From RGIG8775 sp045128735 (GTDB taxonomy: Bacteria > Bacillota > Clostridia > Oscillospirales > CAG-272): a DNA stretch of 64,000 nt. The translations under genes were made by a program, and so were the position numbers. The stretch lies in NCBI GenBank assembly GCA_045128735.1, contig JBGVRT010000120.1:127780-191779 (forward strand), read 5' to 3'. Under the pieces are notes generated by a model. That model was not told the origin of the DNA, searched no databases, and was given only the letters and a program-made list of their open reading frames with translations. Shown here piece by piece: positions 8,880-17,299 of the stretch; within the stretch, counting starts at the first letter, position 1, and each line of letters starts with the position of its first letter.

Positions 8880-9676
8880 TTGGAAAAGCATTCAGAATAC
8901 TCAGAATAGCTCTGCTTGCGGTGTGTATAGCAGTTTTCCTCGTCAGTGCGGTTATGCTTGTGAGAATACTCGTTGAGTATTCAAAAGCCGAAAACGTGTA
9001 CGACGAGATAAATAAGGGCATTGAAAATATAGATAGCGACTCGGAGGTAAATGACGTCCCCGAGAATCTCGTTGCGCTTTCAAAATATGTTTCCGAGCTT
9101 AAGGCGCAGTATCCCGACGTGGTGGGCTACGTTAACGTGCCCTCGCTTGGAATAAGCTATCCTGTGGTGCAGACCGATAATAACGATTACTACCTTGACC
9201 ATATGATAAACGGCGAGGAGAGCACAAGCGGCGCAATATTTCTTGATTACCGCATAAACAGTAACCCCTCAGTGTCGAAAAACACAGTTCTTTACGGTCA
9301 TAATATGAATAACGGCTCAATGTTCCATAAGGTGGTTGACCTTTTCACTCTTGAAAAATTCCTTGAGGCTGAGGTTGAGTACGTTACCGAAAACAGCGCA
9401 TACGTATATACACCGCTTGCGCTTTACCGTTGCGAGGCGTATTATCCCTTTTATATGTATGAGTTTGACAGCGACGGAGGATTTCTCGATTTCTGCGATA
9501 TGATTACCGAAAAAAGCTTTCACACCGAAAGACCTGAGGCAGAGTACGGCGCAGATGCGCGGCTTATAACCTTTTCTACCTGCACCAATTCCATATCCTC
9601 CAAAACTGGCAGATACATATATCACGCGGTGCTCACCGAATCTTATGAAAATATCCACACGGAGGCGGTAGAATAA
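8876..9676 (+). CDS. srtB: Class B sortase
   Basis: Sortases join sorted surface proteins to the peptidoglycan cross-bridge through a Cys transpeptidase. The 266-residue product has an N-terminal membrane anchor (about 8-32) and the class B layout. The catalytic residues are H142 in LYGHNMNNG, C236 in TFSTCTN and R246 in GRYIYHAV; the stretch between Cys and Arg (SISSKT) is typical of class B. It is co-translated with the histidine kinase (ATGA overlap). No protein in this window ends in a recognisable sorting signal, so its substrates are elsewhere. The housekeeping alternative, class D/E, fits less well. Confidence 0.9.
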   Translation: MIGKAFRILRIALLAVCIAVFLVSAVMLVRILVEYSKAENVYDEINKGIENIDSDSEVNDVPENLVALSKYVSELKAQYPDVVGYVNVPSLGISYPVVQTDNNDYYLDHMINGEESTSGAIFLDYRINSNPSVSKNTVLYGHNMNNGSMFHKVVDLFTLEKFLEAEVEYVTENSAYVYTPLALYRCEAYYPFYMYEFDSDGGFLDFCDMITEKSFHTERPEAEYGADARLITFSTCTNSISSKTGRYIYHAVLTESYENIHTEAVE

Positions 9677-10509
9677 TGATATCCTTTGACAGCTTTGTTT
9701 GCCCTCATTGCGGAGCACCGATTGGTATAAATGAAAACGGCAAAAGTCTTGTTTGCCGAGGAAGCACGAAAAAACATTGCTTTGACCTTGCGTCAAGCGG
9801 ATACGTCAATCTCGCACCGCCGTCTCAAAGCGGTTCGGGAGATTCCAAGGAAGCAATACGCTCGCGCACCCGTTTCCTTGAGAGCGGAGGTTATTCGCCT
9901 ATACGCGATGCGGTTGTTGATAAGGTGAAAAAATACTGCGGCGGAGGTCTCGTTATAGACGCGGGATGCGGTGAAGGGTATTATACCAATGCGGTTGCAC
10001 AAGCCTATAACGGCGATGTGGTGGGCTTTGACCTCTCCAAATTCGGCGTGGAAAACGCCGCCAAGACGGCGCGCAGAAAGTCGATTCAAAACGCGTTTTT
10101 CGCGGTGAGCAGTGTGTTTACAATGCCGATTGCCGATGAAAGCGCAGACGCGGTGGTGAATATTTTTGCGCCCTGCGTTGAGGAGGAATATACAAGAGTC
10201 CTAAAAAAGGGCGGAGTTCTTATAACCGTGGGCGCAGGCGAGGACCACCTGCTCGGACTAAAGCACGCAATTTACGACACGACCTATAAAAATTCCGAAC
10301 GCGAGGATATGCCCGAGGGGCTTTGCCTCGTCGAGGAAATAAGAGTGGCGTTTGAGCTTTTTATTGAGCAAAAAGAACTTATACTCGACCTTTTTTCGAT
10401 GACTCCGTATTATTACCGCACATCCGAAAGCGATATGAAAAAGCTGGCGGAGCTTGAAAATCTCAAGACCGAAATAGACGTAAAGATAAAAATTTTCCGC
10501 AAGGATTAG
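9676..10509 (+). CDS. rlmA: RlmA-like 23S rRNA (guanine-N1) methyltransferase
   Basis: This SAM-dependent enzyme probably methylates a guanine in 23S rRNA hairpin 35, as RlmA(I)/(II) do. The 277-residue product begins with a zinc-binding domain (C-P-H-C, then two further Cys by residue 36) followed by the family signature FDLASSGYVNL. A class I methyltransferase fold follows with the SAM motif VIDAGCGEGYY at about 93-103. In some relatives this modification gives macrolide resistance (TlrB); the sequence does not say whether that applies here. It starts one base inside the sortase stop (TAATG), with GGAGG 10 bases upstream. Confidence 0.85.
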   Translation: MISFDSFVCPHCGAPIGINENGKSLVCRGSTKKHCFDLASSGYVNLAPPSQSGSGDSKEAIRSRTRFLESGGYSPIRDAVVDKVKKYCGGGLVIDAGCGEGYYTNAVAQAYNGDVVGFDLSKFGVENAAKTARRKSIQNAFFAVSSVFTMPIADESADAVVNIFAPCVEEEYTRVLKKGGVLITVGAGEDHLLGLKHAIYDTTYKNSEREDMPEGLCLVEEIRVAFELFIEQKELILDLFSMTPYYYRTSESDMKKLAELENLKTEIDVKIKIFRKD

Positions 10510-10518
10510 GGAGACAAT

Positions 10519-11232
10519 ATGAAATTTACGCTTTGTATTCCAATGTACAATGAATCCGGAATAATCGCCGACACGGCAAAAACTCTTTCTTCCTATATGT
10601 CGTCGCGCTTTGAGGATTACGAAATAATCTTCTCGGACGACGGAAGCACCGATGGCTCGGCTGATATCGTAAAGAGCCTTGTGCTTCCTTGCGTGCGCGT
10701 TATCGGCTATCCCGATAACAGAGGAAAGGGAAGTGCCGTGCGCGAAGCGATGCTTGCCTCACGCGGAGATATGGTTATGTTTACCGACTCCGACCTTGCA
10801 TACGGTACAGAGGTGATAGGTCAGGTGGCAGACGCCTTTGACGCTCACCCCGAATGTGACCTTGTTGTAGGTTCAAGAAATATTGCCAAGGACGGATATG
10901 ACGGCTATACCATTGTGCGTAAGCTTGCGTCAAAAGCTTACATCACGGTTCTTAAAACCGTGGGTGGGCTCAAAATTTCCGATTCTCAATGCGGTTGTAA
11001 AGCATTTCGCGGCGAAGCGGCAAGGCGTGTGTTCGGATATTGCGAGGTTAATCGCTTTGCCTTTGACTTTGAAGCTATACTCGTTGCCGAAAAATGCGGC
11101 TATAAAATTTGCGAAATTCCAGTTAAGGTCATAAACCACGGAGATTCAAAGGTAAGCGTAGTAAAAGATTCGCTGAAAATGCTCCGCGATATAGTGAAAA
11201 TGAAAAAGAGAATATCAAAGCTCGATCTGTGA
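10519..11232 (+). CDS. Family 2 glycosyltransferase, dolichyl-phosphate-glucose synthase-like
   Basis: This 237-residue GT2 enzyme probably moves a sugar from a nucleotide-sugar to a polyprenyl phosphate carrier. The fold signature is present: SDDGSTDGS near residue 40, a DxD-like metal site in FTDSDLAYG, and SQCGCKAFRG, a stretch typical of the ALG5/DPM-like branch. It has no membrane anchor, unlike many bacterial polyprenyl glycosyltransferases. GGGAGA lies 4 bases before the ATG. It is the last gene of the two-component/sortase operon and is followed by a strong terminator. Confidence 0.85.
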   Translation: MKFTLCIPMYNESGIIADTAKTLSSYMSSRFEDYEIIFSDDGSTDGSADIVKSLVLPCVRVIGYPDNRGKGSAVREAMLASRGDMVMFTDSDLAYGTEVIGQVADAFDAHPECDLVVGSRNIAKDGYDGYTIVRKLASKAYITVLKTVGGLKISDSQCGCKAFRGEAARRVFGYCEVNRFAFDFEAILVAEKCGYKICEIPVKVINHGDSKVSVVKDSLKMLRDIVKMKKRISKLDL

Positions 11233-11259
11233 AAAAAGCCTGCGCAATGCAGGCTTTTT
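11233..11259 (+). terminator. Rho-independent terminator of the sortase operon
   Basis: An 11-bp perfect stem (AAAAAGCCTGC/GCAGGCTTTTT) with a 5-base loop begins directly after the stop of the glycosyltransferase gene; its 3' arm supplies the T run. Confidence 0.9.
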
Positions 11260-11263
11260 GCTA

Positions 11264-11292
11264 TTGACATAATCTTTTGTATATGGTATAAT
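11264..11292 (+). promoter_or_regulatory. Perfect consensus promoter of the first AraC gene
   Basis: TTGACA and TATAAT at 17-base spacing, ending about 20 bases before the GTG start. A perfect sigma-A site suggests strong expression unless repressed. Confidence 0.9.
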
Positions 11293-11312
11293 GACATAAA
11301 GAGGTGATTTTT

Positions 11313-12116
11313 GTGAAATTGATAAGTGCTGAAATACTTACGAACGGCAAGCTTGCCGTCGATACGGTTATATGCCAGCCTTCGACTTCGGTCTACGCGA
11401 TGCTTGGCGGTGCGCTGATACTGAACGGTACGGAAATAAGGAGCGGACAGTATTACGTGTCAGAGGAAAACGATATTATTCAAATTCAAGGCGAAAACGG
11501 CGCGGGGTTCAGCGTTTTGCGTGTTGCCTTCGATGGTCTTGACGGTGACGTCTTGCCACTTTATACAGCTTTGGAGGTGTCGGACAAGCACGGTTTCAGC
11601 TCCTTTGTGAGTATGCTTGGCGAGAAAAATCTTTTTGTTCCCGAAAGCGAAGTAGCGGCCAAAAAAATAGCCGAATATTTTGTGTATACTCTTGCTGGAA
11701 CAGATGATGAAAACACCTGCGGCAACAAACACGTGGATATGGCAAAAAGATATATAGACGGAAACTATTTTCTTGATGTCAAGGTGGAGGAGCTTGCCGA
11801 GCGAATCGGTGTGGACAGAAAATATCTCCGGAATCTTTTCACCGAGTATCTCGGAGTATCAACTAAGGATTACATAATGAATCTGCGCATTGAACGCGCC
11901 AAGGAGCTGCTTTCCGAAAGCGATATGCCTGTCATTGCGGTGGCATCTTCGGTGGGATATTCCGATGCCCTCGGATTTTCTAAAATTTTCAAAAAGTATA
12001 CTGGGCTTTCTCCATCGGATTACCGAAACAGTACGGAAACGGTTGATAAAACAGAAGAACCCGTGCAGGAAACTCCCACACGGGCAAAAGAGGACATCAA
12101 GTATTTTCTTCTTTAG
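11313..12116 (+). CDS. AraC-family transcriptional regulator
   Basis: This 267-residue regulator has a cupin-like N-terminal sensor (about 1-130) and a C-terminal pair of helix-turn-helix motifs (about 150-245), with VEELAERIGVDRKYLRNLF in the first and VASSVGYSDALGFSKIFK in the second. The GTG at 11313 was chosen: AGGTG lies 6 bases upstream, and an in-frame GTG at 11304 is inside that site. Its last 20 bases overlap the 3' end of a second, oppositely oriented AraC gene. It probably regulates the adjacent catabolic operon or itself. Confidence 0.9.
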   Translation: MKLISAEILTNGKLAVDTVICQPSTSVYAMLGGALILNGTEIRSGQYYVSEENDIIQIQGENGAGFSVLRVAFDGLDGDVLPLYTALEVSDKHGFSSFVSMLGEKNLFVPESEVAAKKIAEYFVYTLAGTDDENTCGNKHVDMAKRYIDGNYFLDVKVEELAERIGVDRKYLRNLFTEYLGVSTKDYIMNLRIERAKELLSESDMPVIAVASSVGYSDALGFSKIFKKYTGLSPSDYRNSTETVDKTEEPVQETPTRAKEDIKYFLL

Positions 12117-13029
12117 GCGGCTTGAAGCTGCGCACGCGCTGTCTGTATTTGCTCGGTGACTCCCCGTAAATTTTGGAGAACAGACGCGAGAAGTAAAGCG
12201 GGTCTTCAAAGCCAAGCTCTGCGCACACCTCGTTTATCGGGATTTCGGGGTGGCGTTGCAGATATTCCTTTGTCCTGCTGACCTTAAGCTGATTGATATA
12301 TGCGATTGGTGTGGTGCCAAGCTCACTCTTGAAATATCTTATAAGCTGTTGCTTTGATATATGGCATATACTGCTGAGTGTATCAAGTGATATCGGCTCG
12401 CTTATGTGATTTTGTATGTAAATAATTGCTCGCCTTAACTTCCTTGATGACGGAACTTCTATTCTGTCACCGCCCTCAAGCAGTTGCTTTATACAAATAT
12501 TTGACAGCCTCGTCAGAAGCCTTGAAAGGTGGAGCGAGGCTGTTATGCTCCTTGAGAGCGCGTCCTTGCGCAGGGAGTTTTGAGCCTCATTAAAAATCTC
12601 TAACTCGCGCGAAATATCCTGACCTAGGGATATTTTTGTTTGAATGTACACCGTGAAATCGCTTGGCGCGAAATCGTCACGGTTGGCTATAACGTTTTTT
12701 ATTTCGGTGTCATAGGTAACGTTAAGCGCCCCTTTGGCCTCGTCCACCTCACACTCGATAAGTGGATTTTGCAGTACGAAATGTATGTAACAAAGCGTAC
12801 ACATTTCGTCGTTTATCGGCTCGCGTCTGTAGTGCTCACCGCCCGGAATAAAAATAATATCCCCCTCGTTTAATATGTGCTCGTTGCCGTACATCGTTAT
12901 TTTGCACGAGCCTTTTTTTATCAATATAAGTATGTTTTGTGAATCGGTAATATCCCACACGGTTTTTCTGATAACCGTATATGCCGCCTTGATTATCGGG
13001 ATAGTCAAAAGATCAAGCTTGTAGAGCAT
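12097..13029 (-). CDS. AraC-family regulator, divergent from the oxidoreductase operon
   Basis: This 310-residue AraC regulator has a cupin-type N-terminal domain with metal or ligand-site-like residues (IFIPGGEHYRRE, about 58-69) and a C-terminal double helix-turn-helix (SLDTLSSICHISKQQLIRYF, then VCAELGFEDPLYFSRLF). The ATG at 13029 has GGAGG 4 bases upstream. It is divergent from the oxidoreductase operon and their two promoters interlock, the usual layout for a local activator or repressor. AraC proteins of this shape normally sense a sugar or related metabolite; the effector is unknown. Confidence 0.92.
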   Translation of the reverse strand: MLYKLDLLTIPIIKAAYTVIRKTVWDITDSQNILILIKKGSCKITMYGNEHILNEGDIIFIPGGEHYRREPINDEMCTLCYIHFVLQNPLIECEVDEAKGALNVTYDTEIKNVIANRDDFAPSDFTVYIQTKISLGQDISRELEIFNEAQNSLRKDALSRSITASLHLSRLLTRLSNICIKQLLEGGDRIEVPSSRKLRRAIIYIQNHISEPISLDTLSSICHISKQQLIRYFKSELGTTPIAYINQLKVSRTKEYLQRHPEIPINEVCAELGFEDPLYFSRLFSKIYGESPSKYRQRVRSFKPPKEENT

Positions 13030-13078
13030 ATTGCCTCCGCAATGTTAATATAATCCATATTTTTGTTTATATGGTGTA

Positions 13079-13107
13079 TTCAAAATTATACCATACCGTG
13101 GTAAAAT
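13079..13107 (+). promoter_or_regulatory. Promoter of the Gfo/Idh-glycyl radical operon
   Basis: TTCAAA (-35), 17 bases, TAAAAT (-10). Two -35 mismatches make it weaker than most others here, as expected for an activator-dependent promoter. It overlaps the minus-strand promoter of the AraC gene almost completely. Confidence 0.65.
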
Positions 13108-13113
13108 TGTAAA
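13085..13113 (-). promoter_or_regulatory. Promoter of the divergent AraC gene
   Basis: On the minus strand TTTACA and TATAAT are separated by 17 bases. The two facing promoters share positions 13085-13107, so polymerase cannot occupy both. ACCA and TGGT half sites around TACCG (13090-13102) could be an operator. Confidence 0.7.
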
Positions 13114-13144
13114 TAGAAAAAACAAATTTTTTACGGAGGTTTTT

Positions 13145-14236
13145 ATGGGAAAGAAATGGAAGGTTGCTGTCGTCGGTTGCGGAAGCTTTGCCAACGGACA
13201 GTATTTCAAGAATATATCTAAAGAAGCAAACGCTGAGTGCGTTGCGGCGGTGGATATCGTGCTTGAGCGTGCTGAGGAGGCTTGCAAAAAATACAATATA
13301 CCTAACGCATATTCAAGCGTTTATGAACTTATTGAAAAATGTGATTTTGACATTGTTATCGATGCCGCTTCAATTCAGGCTCACCACGAAATAAATATGG
13401 CGGTACTTTCGGCAGGAAAGCACCTTGTTACCCAAAAGCCCGCCGCGCCTACGGTAAAACAGCTTACAGAACAGATTGAGCTTGCAAATAAGATGGGCGT
13501 GAAGATGGTCTGCGCTCCTATTCACCCTATGCGCTACGACCTTAATATCGCTAAGCAGATAATCCGCGACGGCGGTATCGGCAACCCCTACTACGTAAAA
13601 TGCAATATGTCTCACGGCGGTCCCGAGTATTTCCAGTACCGCAACGCCGACCCCTCTTGGTTTTTTGAGCCCGGTGCGGGCGCGCTTGTTGATATGGGCG
13701 TTCACGGACTTCAGATAGTAACCAGCGTGTTTGGCCCCGCAAAGGCATTTTCGTGTATGGCTAAGGTTACTACCCCTGTAAGAGAGGTGCGCTCGGGTAA
13801 CTTCGACGGTAAGAAAATAAAGGCTGATATGATACCCGACCACTACGTGATCACACTTGACTACGGAGATGGTAAAATGGCACTTGTGGAGTCGGGTTTC
13901 TCTATGAAAAGCAGTAAAGCTCCGCAGATGGAGATCTTCGGAGATCAGGGAACCATATCCTTTACTGCACCCTATATGACCAACCCGATTCCCGAGGTTT
14001 ATATGGACTGTCCCGAGCGCGGAATACGCGGTTGGATGGCTCCTATGCAGTGGACGAAACCGCCTAAAAAGCTTAACAGTCAATGCTGTTGTCTCGGTGA
14101 CCTTATAGATGCAATAGAGAAAAATAAGGAGCCTGTTCTTTCACCCGAGCACGCTCGCCACGTCCTTGAAATTATGTGCAAGATTCCCGAGGCTATTATG
14201 AGCGGAAACAGAGTTAATCTTGAAACAACATTTTGA
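13145..14236 (+). CDS. Gfo/Idh/MocA-family oxidoreductase (first of four)
   Basis: This 363-residue NAD(P)-dependent sugar or polyol dehydrogenase-type protein starts with a Rossmann fold (VAVVGCGSFAN, GxGxxx at residues 12-17) and has the C-terminal alpha/beta domain of the family, with GAGALVDMGVHGLQI carrying the usual Asp and His. The usual catalytic E-K-P is Q-K-P here (VTQKPAAP). ACGGAGG lies 5 bases before the ATG. It is the first gene of the catabolic operon. Substrates in this family range from glucose-fructose and inositol to N-acetyl sugars and cannot be predicted. Confidence 0.9.
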   Translation: MGKKWKVAVVGCGSFANGQYFKNISKEANAECVAAVDIVLERAEEACKKYNIPNAYSSVYELIEKCDFDIVIDAASIQAHHEINMAVLSAGKHLVTQKPAAPTVKQLTEQIELANKMGVKMVCAPIHPMRYDLNIAKQIIRDGGIGNPYYVKCNMSHGGPEYFQYRNADPSWFFEPGAGALVDMGVHGLQIVTSVFGPAKAFSCMAKVTTPVREVRSGNFDGKKIKADMIPDHYVITLDYGDGKMALVESGFSMKSSKAPQMEIFGDQGTISFTAPYMTNPIPEVYMDCPERGIRGWMAPMQWTKPPKKLNSQCCCLGDLIDAIEKNKEPVLSPEHARHVLEIMCKIPEAIMSGNRVNLETTF

Positions 14237-14251
14237 TGGGAGAATGATACT

Positions 14252-15331
14252 ATGAGTAAATTGAGAGTTGCCATTTTCGGTTTGGCACACCCACACGCCG
14301 CGTCGTTGACAAAAGCATTCAAGGTGCTTCCCGATGAGGTGGAAATTATCGGATATGCCGAGGTCGGACCTTGCGATGACCAAACACCCGAGGAGCGCTA
14401 CAGAAATATAGGAAAGCAGGCTGACGACCTTGAAAGGTTTAAGGATTGGCATCGTCTGCTTGCGCTTGAGCCCGACGTTGCCGTGGTGGCTACAGAAAAT
14501 TCAATCTGCGCAGATATTGCCTGCGAGATACTTAAAAAGGGAATTTCTGTCATAAACGAAAAGCCTATGGCGATGAACTATGCCGATGCAAAACGAATGG
14601 CTGAGGCCGCAAAAGCGAGCGGCGCGCACGTTATAACCAACTGGCCCATCGCGTGGTTCCCGTCTTTTAATCTTGCCAAGAAGCTTCTTGACGACGGCGT
14701 TGTGGGTAAGCCTATGCGCGTTGTTTACCGCAGTCCTGCTACATGGGGACCTTATTCCTATGGAAAAAACAATACACCTCCCCCCATTGAGTGGCTAAAT
14801 AAGACTTGGTGGTATAGAAAAGAGTGCGGAGGAGGCTCACTTCTCGACTATGCTTGCTACGGTGCAATACTCACCACCTATATGTTCGGTAAAAAGGCAC
14901 TCCGCGTCAGCGGAATCACAAAGCAGTTCTGTACTGCGGAGACCTCGGTAGAGGATTACAGCGCGATGATACTCGACTTTGGAGACGGCGTTGGACTTCT
15001 TGAAGGCTCTTGGTCAAGCTTCAATCCCGCAGAGATACCCTCGGGCCCAATTATCTACGGTACAGAGGGCGTAATCGTTTGCGACAGACATTCAAATCTG
15101 CTCAAAATATACAAAGGCAATAGCCATGCGCCCATTGAACCCGTTGAGGTAATAGATTGCTCTGAAATGCCGGAACTCAAGGCAGACCTTGGTAGAAATA
15201 TCCTCGACTTTTTGTTGGGCAAGGGCAAGCTTCATCCTATGCTTGAAACAGAGATCAATCTTGCTGTTTGCGCTACGCTTGACGCGGGAAGAAGATCCGC
15301 CGAGCAGGGCATAACAGCCGACGTAGAATAA
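14252..15331 (+). CDS. Atypical Gfo/Idh/MocA oxidoreductase (GLAHPH type)
   Basis: This 359-residue family member has an altered nucleotide loop: VAIFGLAHPHAAS replaces GxGxxG. The catalytic Lys is kept in NEKPMAM. The His normally found in the D-x-G-x-H motif is replaced: GGGSLLDYACYGA. It also has TNWPIAW and IPSGPIIYGTEGVI. The same unusual features recur in the oxidoreductase at 18785, so the two form one subfamily. Altered cofactor loop and missing His suggest a different reaction or cofactor binding. A GGGAGA ribosome site precedes the ATG, 15 bases after the previous gene. Confidence 0.85.
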   Translation: MSKLRVAIFGLAHPHAASLTKAFKVLPDEVEIIGYAEVGPCDDQTPEERYRNIGKQADDLERFKDWHRLLALEPDVAVVATENSICADIACEILKKGISVINEKPMAMNYADAKRMAEAAKASGAHVITNWPIAWFPSFNLAKKLLDDGVVGKPMRVVYRSPATWGPYSYGKNNTPPPIEWLNKTWWYRKECGGGSLLDYACYGAILTTYMFGKKALRVSGITKQFCTAETSVEDYSAMILDFGDGVGLLEGSWSSFNPAEIPSGPIIYGTEGVIVCDRHSNLLKIYKGNSHAPIEPVEVIDCSEMPELKADLGRNILDFLLGKGKLHPMLETEINLAVCATLDAGRRSAEQGITADVE

Positions 15332-15343
15332 AGGAGAATGAAT

Positions 15344-16465
15344 ATGAAAAAATTGAGAGTTGCAATAATCGGAACGGGAATGATCGCCAACAGTGCACAT
15401 TTTCCCGCGCTTAACATACTTCGCGAGGAAGGTCTTGTTGAAGTCGTCGGCGTTGCCGATATTCGTGAAATTGCCGCAAAGGAAACCGCGGCGAGACACG
15501 GTGTTCCAAATTGGTACACAGATCCTCAGAAGATGCTTGACGAGCTTCATCCCGATTTCGTTGCGGTCTGCACACCAAATATGTACCATAAGGAATGGAC
15601 AATAAAAGCACTTAAGGCAGGTGCGCACGTGGCTTGTGAAAAGCCAATCGCTCTTACGGTTGCGGATGCCGAGGAGATGTGGGCAAGCGCAAAGGAATGC
15701 GGAAAGATGCTTTTCCCCTGCCAATGTATGAGATGGCGTAACTATATGCAACAGTCAAAGGAGCTTGTCGCGGCGGGCGAGCTGGGTGAAGTCTATTTCT
15801 CGGATATTGAATTTATCAGACGAATTGGCGTTCCTACCTGGGGAATGTTTCATATGAAGGAGCATAACTACGGCGGTCCCTTCTGTGACCTGGGTGTTCA
15901 TCTTATTGACTCACTTCTTTGGATAGTTGGTGACAAAAAGGTTGAGGCTGTTTCGGGAAGCACGTACACCAAAATCGCAAATCAGGGAAATGACGTTCTT
16001 CTCAGCATTGCGGAGAGTGGTGCGTATGATGGTACGTTTACCCCTCGTCCTTACGACTATAAGGAGTTCAACGTTGAGGATTTCTCCACGGGATTTATGC
16101 GCCTTGAGGGCGGAATGAGTGTCAACTTCAAGTTTTCATGGGCAATAAATCTTCCAACCACCAACCTTAATATGGTTATCTGCGGTGATAAGGGCGGTCT
16201 TTCGGTAAATAAAGAGCTGCTTTACAAAAATATAGGCAGATATCAGGCTGAAAGTGAAATGAAGTGGTTTGATAACGGACAGTACAGGGGCGTGCCCTTT
16301 GAACAGCACAGATATATGTACAGAAATATCATCAATACTATTGCGGGTAAGGAAGAATATCTTATCAAGAAACACCAGAATATCGAGGTTACAAAGGCTA
16401 TCGAGTGCTTCTACCGCTCCGCAGAGCTTGGACGCGAGGTCAGAGCTGAGGAGCTTGCAAAATAA
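15344..16465 (+). CDS. Gfo/Idh/MocA-family oxidoreductase (canonical)
   Basis: This 373-residue member is canonical: a Rossmann loop VAIIGTGMIANSA, catalytic Lys in CEKPIAL, and NYGGPFCDLGVHLIDSL with the conserved Asp and His. The ATG at 15344 was chosen because AAGGAG ends 7 bases upstream; the ATG at 15338 is only one base from that site. It follows the previous gene by 12 bases. Its distinct motifs suggest that it acts at a different step from the GLAHPH-type protein. Confidence 0.9.
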   Translation: MKKLRVAIIGTGMIANSAHFPALNILREEGLVEVVGVADIREIAAKETAARHGVPNWYTDPQKMLDELHPDFVAVCTPNMYHKEWTIKALKAGAHVACEKPIALTVADAEEMWASAKECGKMLFPCQCMRWRNYMQQSKELVAAGELGEVYFSDIEFIRRIGVPTWGMFHMKEHNYGGPFCDLGVHLIDSLLWIVGDKKVEAVSGSTYTKIANQGNDVLLSIAESGAYDGTFTPRPYDYKEFNVEDFSTGFMRLEGGMSVNFKFSWAINLPTTNLNMVICGDKGGLSVNKELLYKNIGRYQAESEMKWFDNGQYRGVPFEQHRYMYRNIINTIAGKEEYLIKKHQNIEVTKAIECFYRSAELGREVRAEELAK

Positions 16466-16489
16466 TATGAAAATAATATCGTGAAAATA

Positions 16490-16518
16490 TTGCCAAAGCC
16501 TTGAATTTGTGTTATAAT
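16490..16518 (+). promoter_or_regulatory. Internal promoter of the catabolic operon
   Basis: TTGCCA, 17 bases, TATAAT in the 72-base gap before the metallo-beta-lactamase-fold gene. It could express the distal half, including the glycyl radical enzyme, independently of the AraC-controlled promoter. Confidence 0.7.
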
Positions 16519-16537
16519 TGAGACGAGGTAAATCATT

Positions 16538-17299
16538 ATGAAAATACATTTTTTAGGTACGTGCTCGGGTACAGACCCTATGCCCGACAGAAATCACGCG
16601 TCTTGGGTACTTGAGGTAGACGACAAGCTTTATTTTTTCGATGCGGGGGAGTGTTGCTCGCGCAGTGCTCATCTTAGCGGACTTGACGTGCTGACAATGA
16701 AGGCGGTGTTTGTTTCGCACCCTCACATCGATCACATAGGCGGACTTTCAAACCTTGTGTGGCTGGTTGAAAAAATGAGAGGCAGAACAAAACAGCTTCC
16801 GAAGCACGGCGGCTTTGACCTTTACCTGCCCGATCTGGACGTCTGGAACGGTGTTTGCTGTATGCTCAAATACAGTGCCGCAGCACTTGGAAAGAATTAT
16901 TCCGTGACTCCCCACCTCGTTTCGGACGGCGTTGTCTGCGACGACGGAACGATCAAGGTTACGGCGTATCATAACAAGCACATAAAGAACGCTGATTGCT
17001 CGTTCAGCTATCTTATTGAGTGTGAGGGAAAAAGAATCGTTTATTCGGGCGATATCAAGTCATATTCAGAGCTTGACGAGGCAATAGGCGAGCATTGCGA
17101 CGCGATTATCTGCGAGACGGCTCACCATATTTTTGACGAGACCTGCGAGTATCTTAATAGCAAAAATATAGACAGAATTTTTTACAGCCACCATTGCAGA
17201 GATATTATTAACGCTCCCGATGATTACCGAAAAATCGTTGAAAGCCGTTTCGGCGGAAAGGCGTTGATCTGCGAGGACGGGGATATAACTGAAATATGA
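16538..17299 (+). CDS. Metallo-beta-lactamase-fold hydrolase
   Basis: This 253-residue MBL-fold metalloenzyme resembles the RNase Z/lactonase-like branch. It starts MKIHFLGTCSGTDPMP. The two-metal motif is SHPHIDHIGG (HxHxDH form), followed later by YSGDIKSY (metal-bridging Asp) and YSHHCRD (late His). No RNA-binding arm is seen, so hydrolysis of a small cyclic ester, lactone or phosphodiester is likelier in this context. GACGAGG precedes the ATG. Its TGA overlaps the ATG of the next gene. Confidence 0.88.
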   Translation: MKIHFLGTCSGTDPMPDRNHASWVLEVDDKLYFFDAGECCSRSAHLSGLDVLTMKAVFVSHPHIDHIGGLSNLVWLVEKMRGRTKQLPKHGGFDLYLPDLDVWNGVCCMLKYSAAALGKNYSVTPHLVSDGVVCDDGTIKVTAYHNKHIKNADCSFSYLIECEGKRIVYSGDIKSYSELDEAIGEHCDAIICETAHHIFDETCEYLNSKNIDRIFYSHHCRDIINAPDDYRKIVESRFGGKALICEDGDITEI

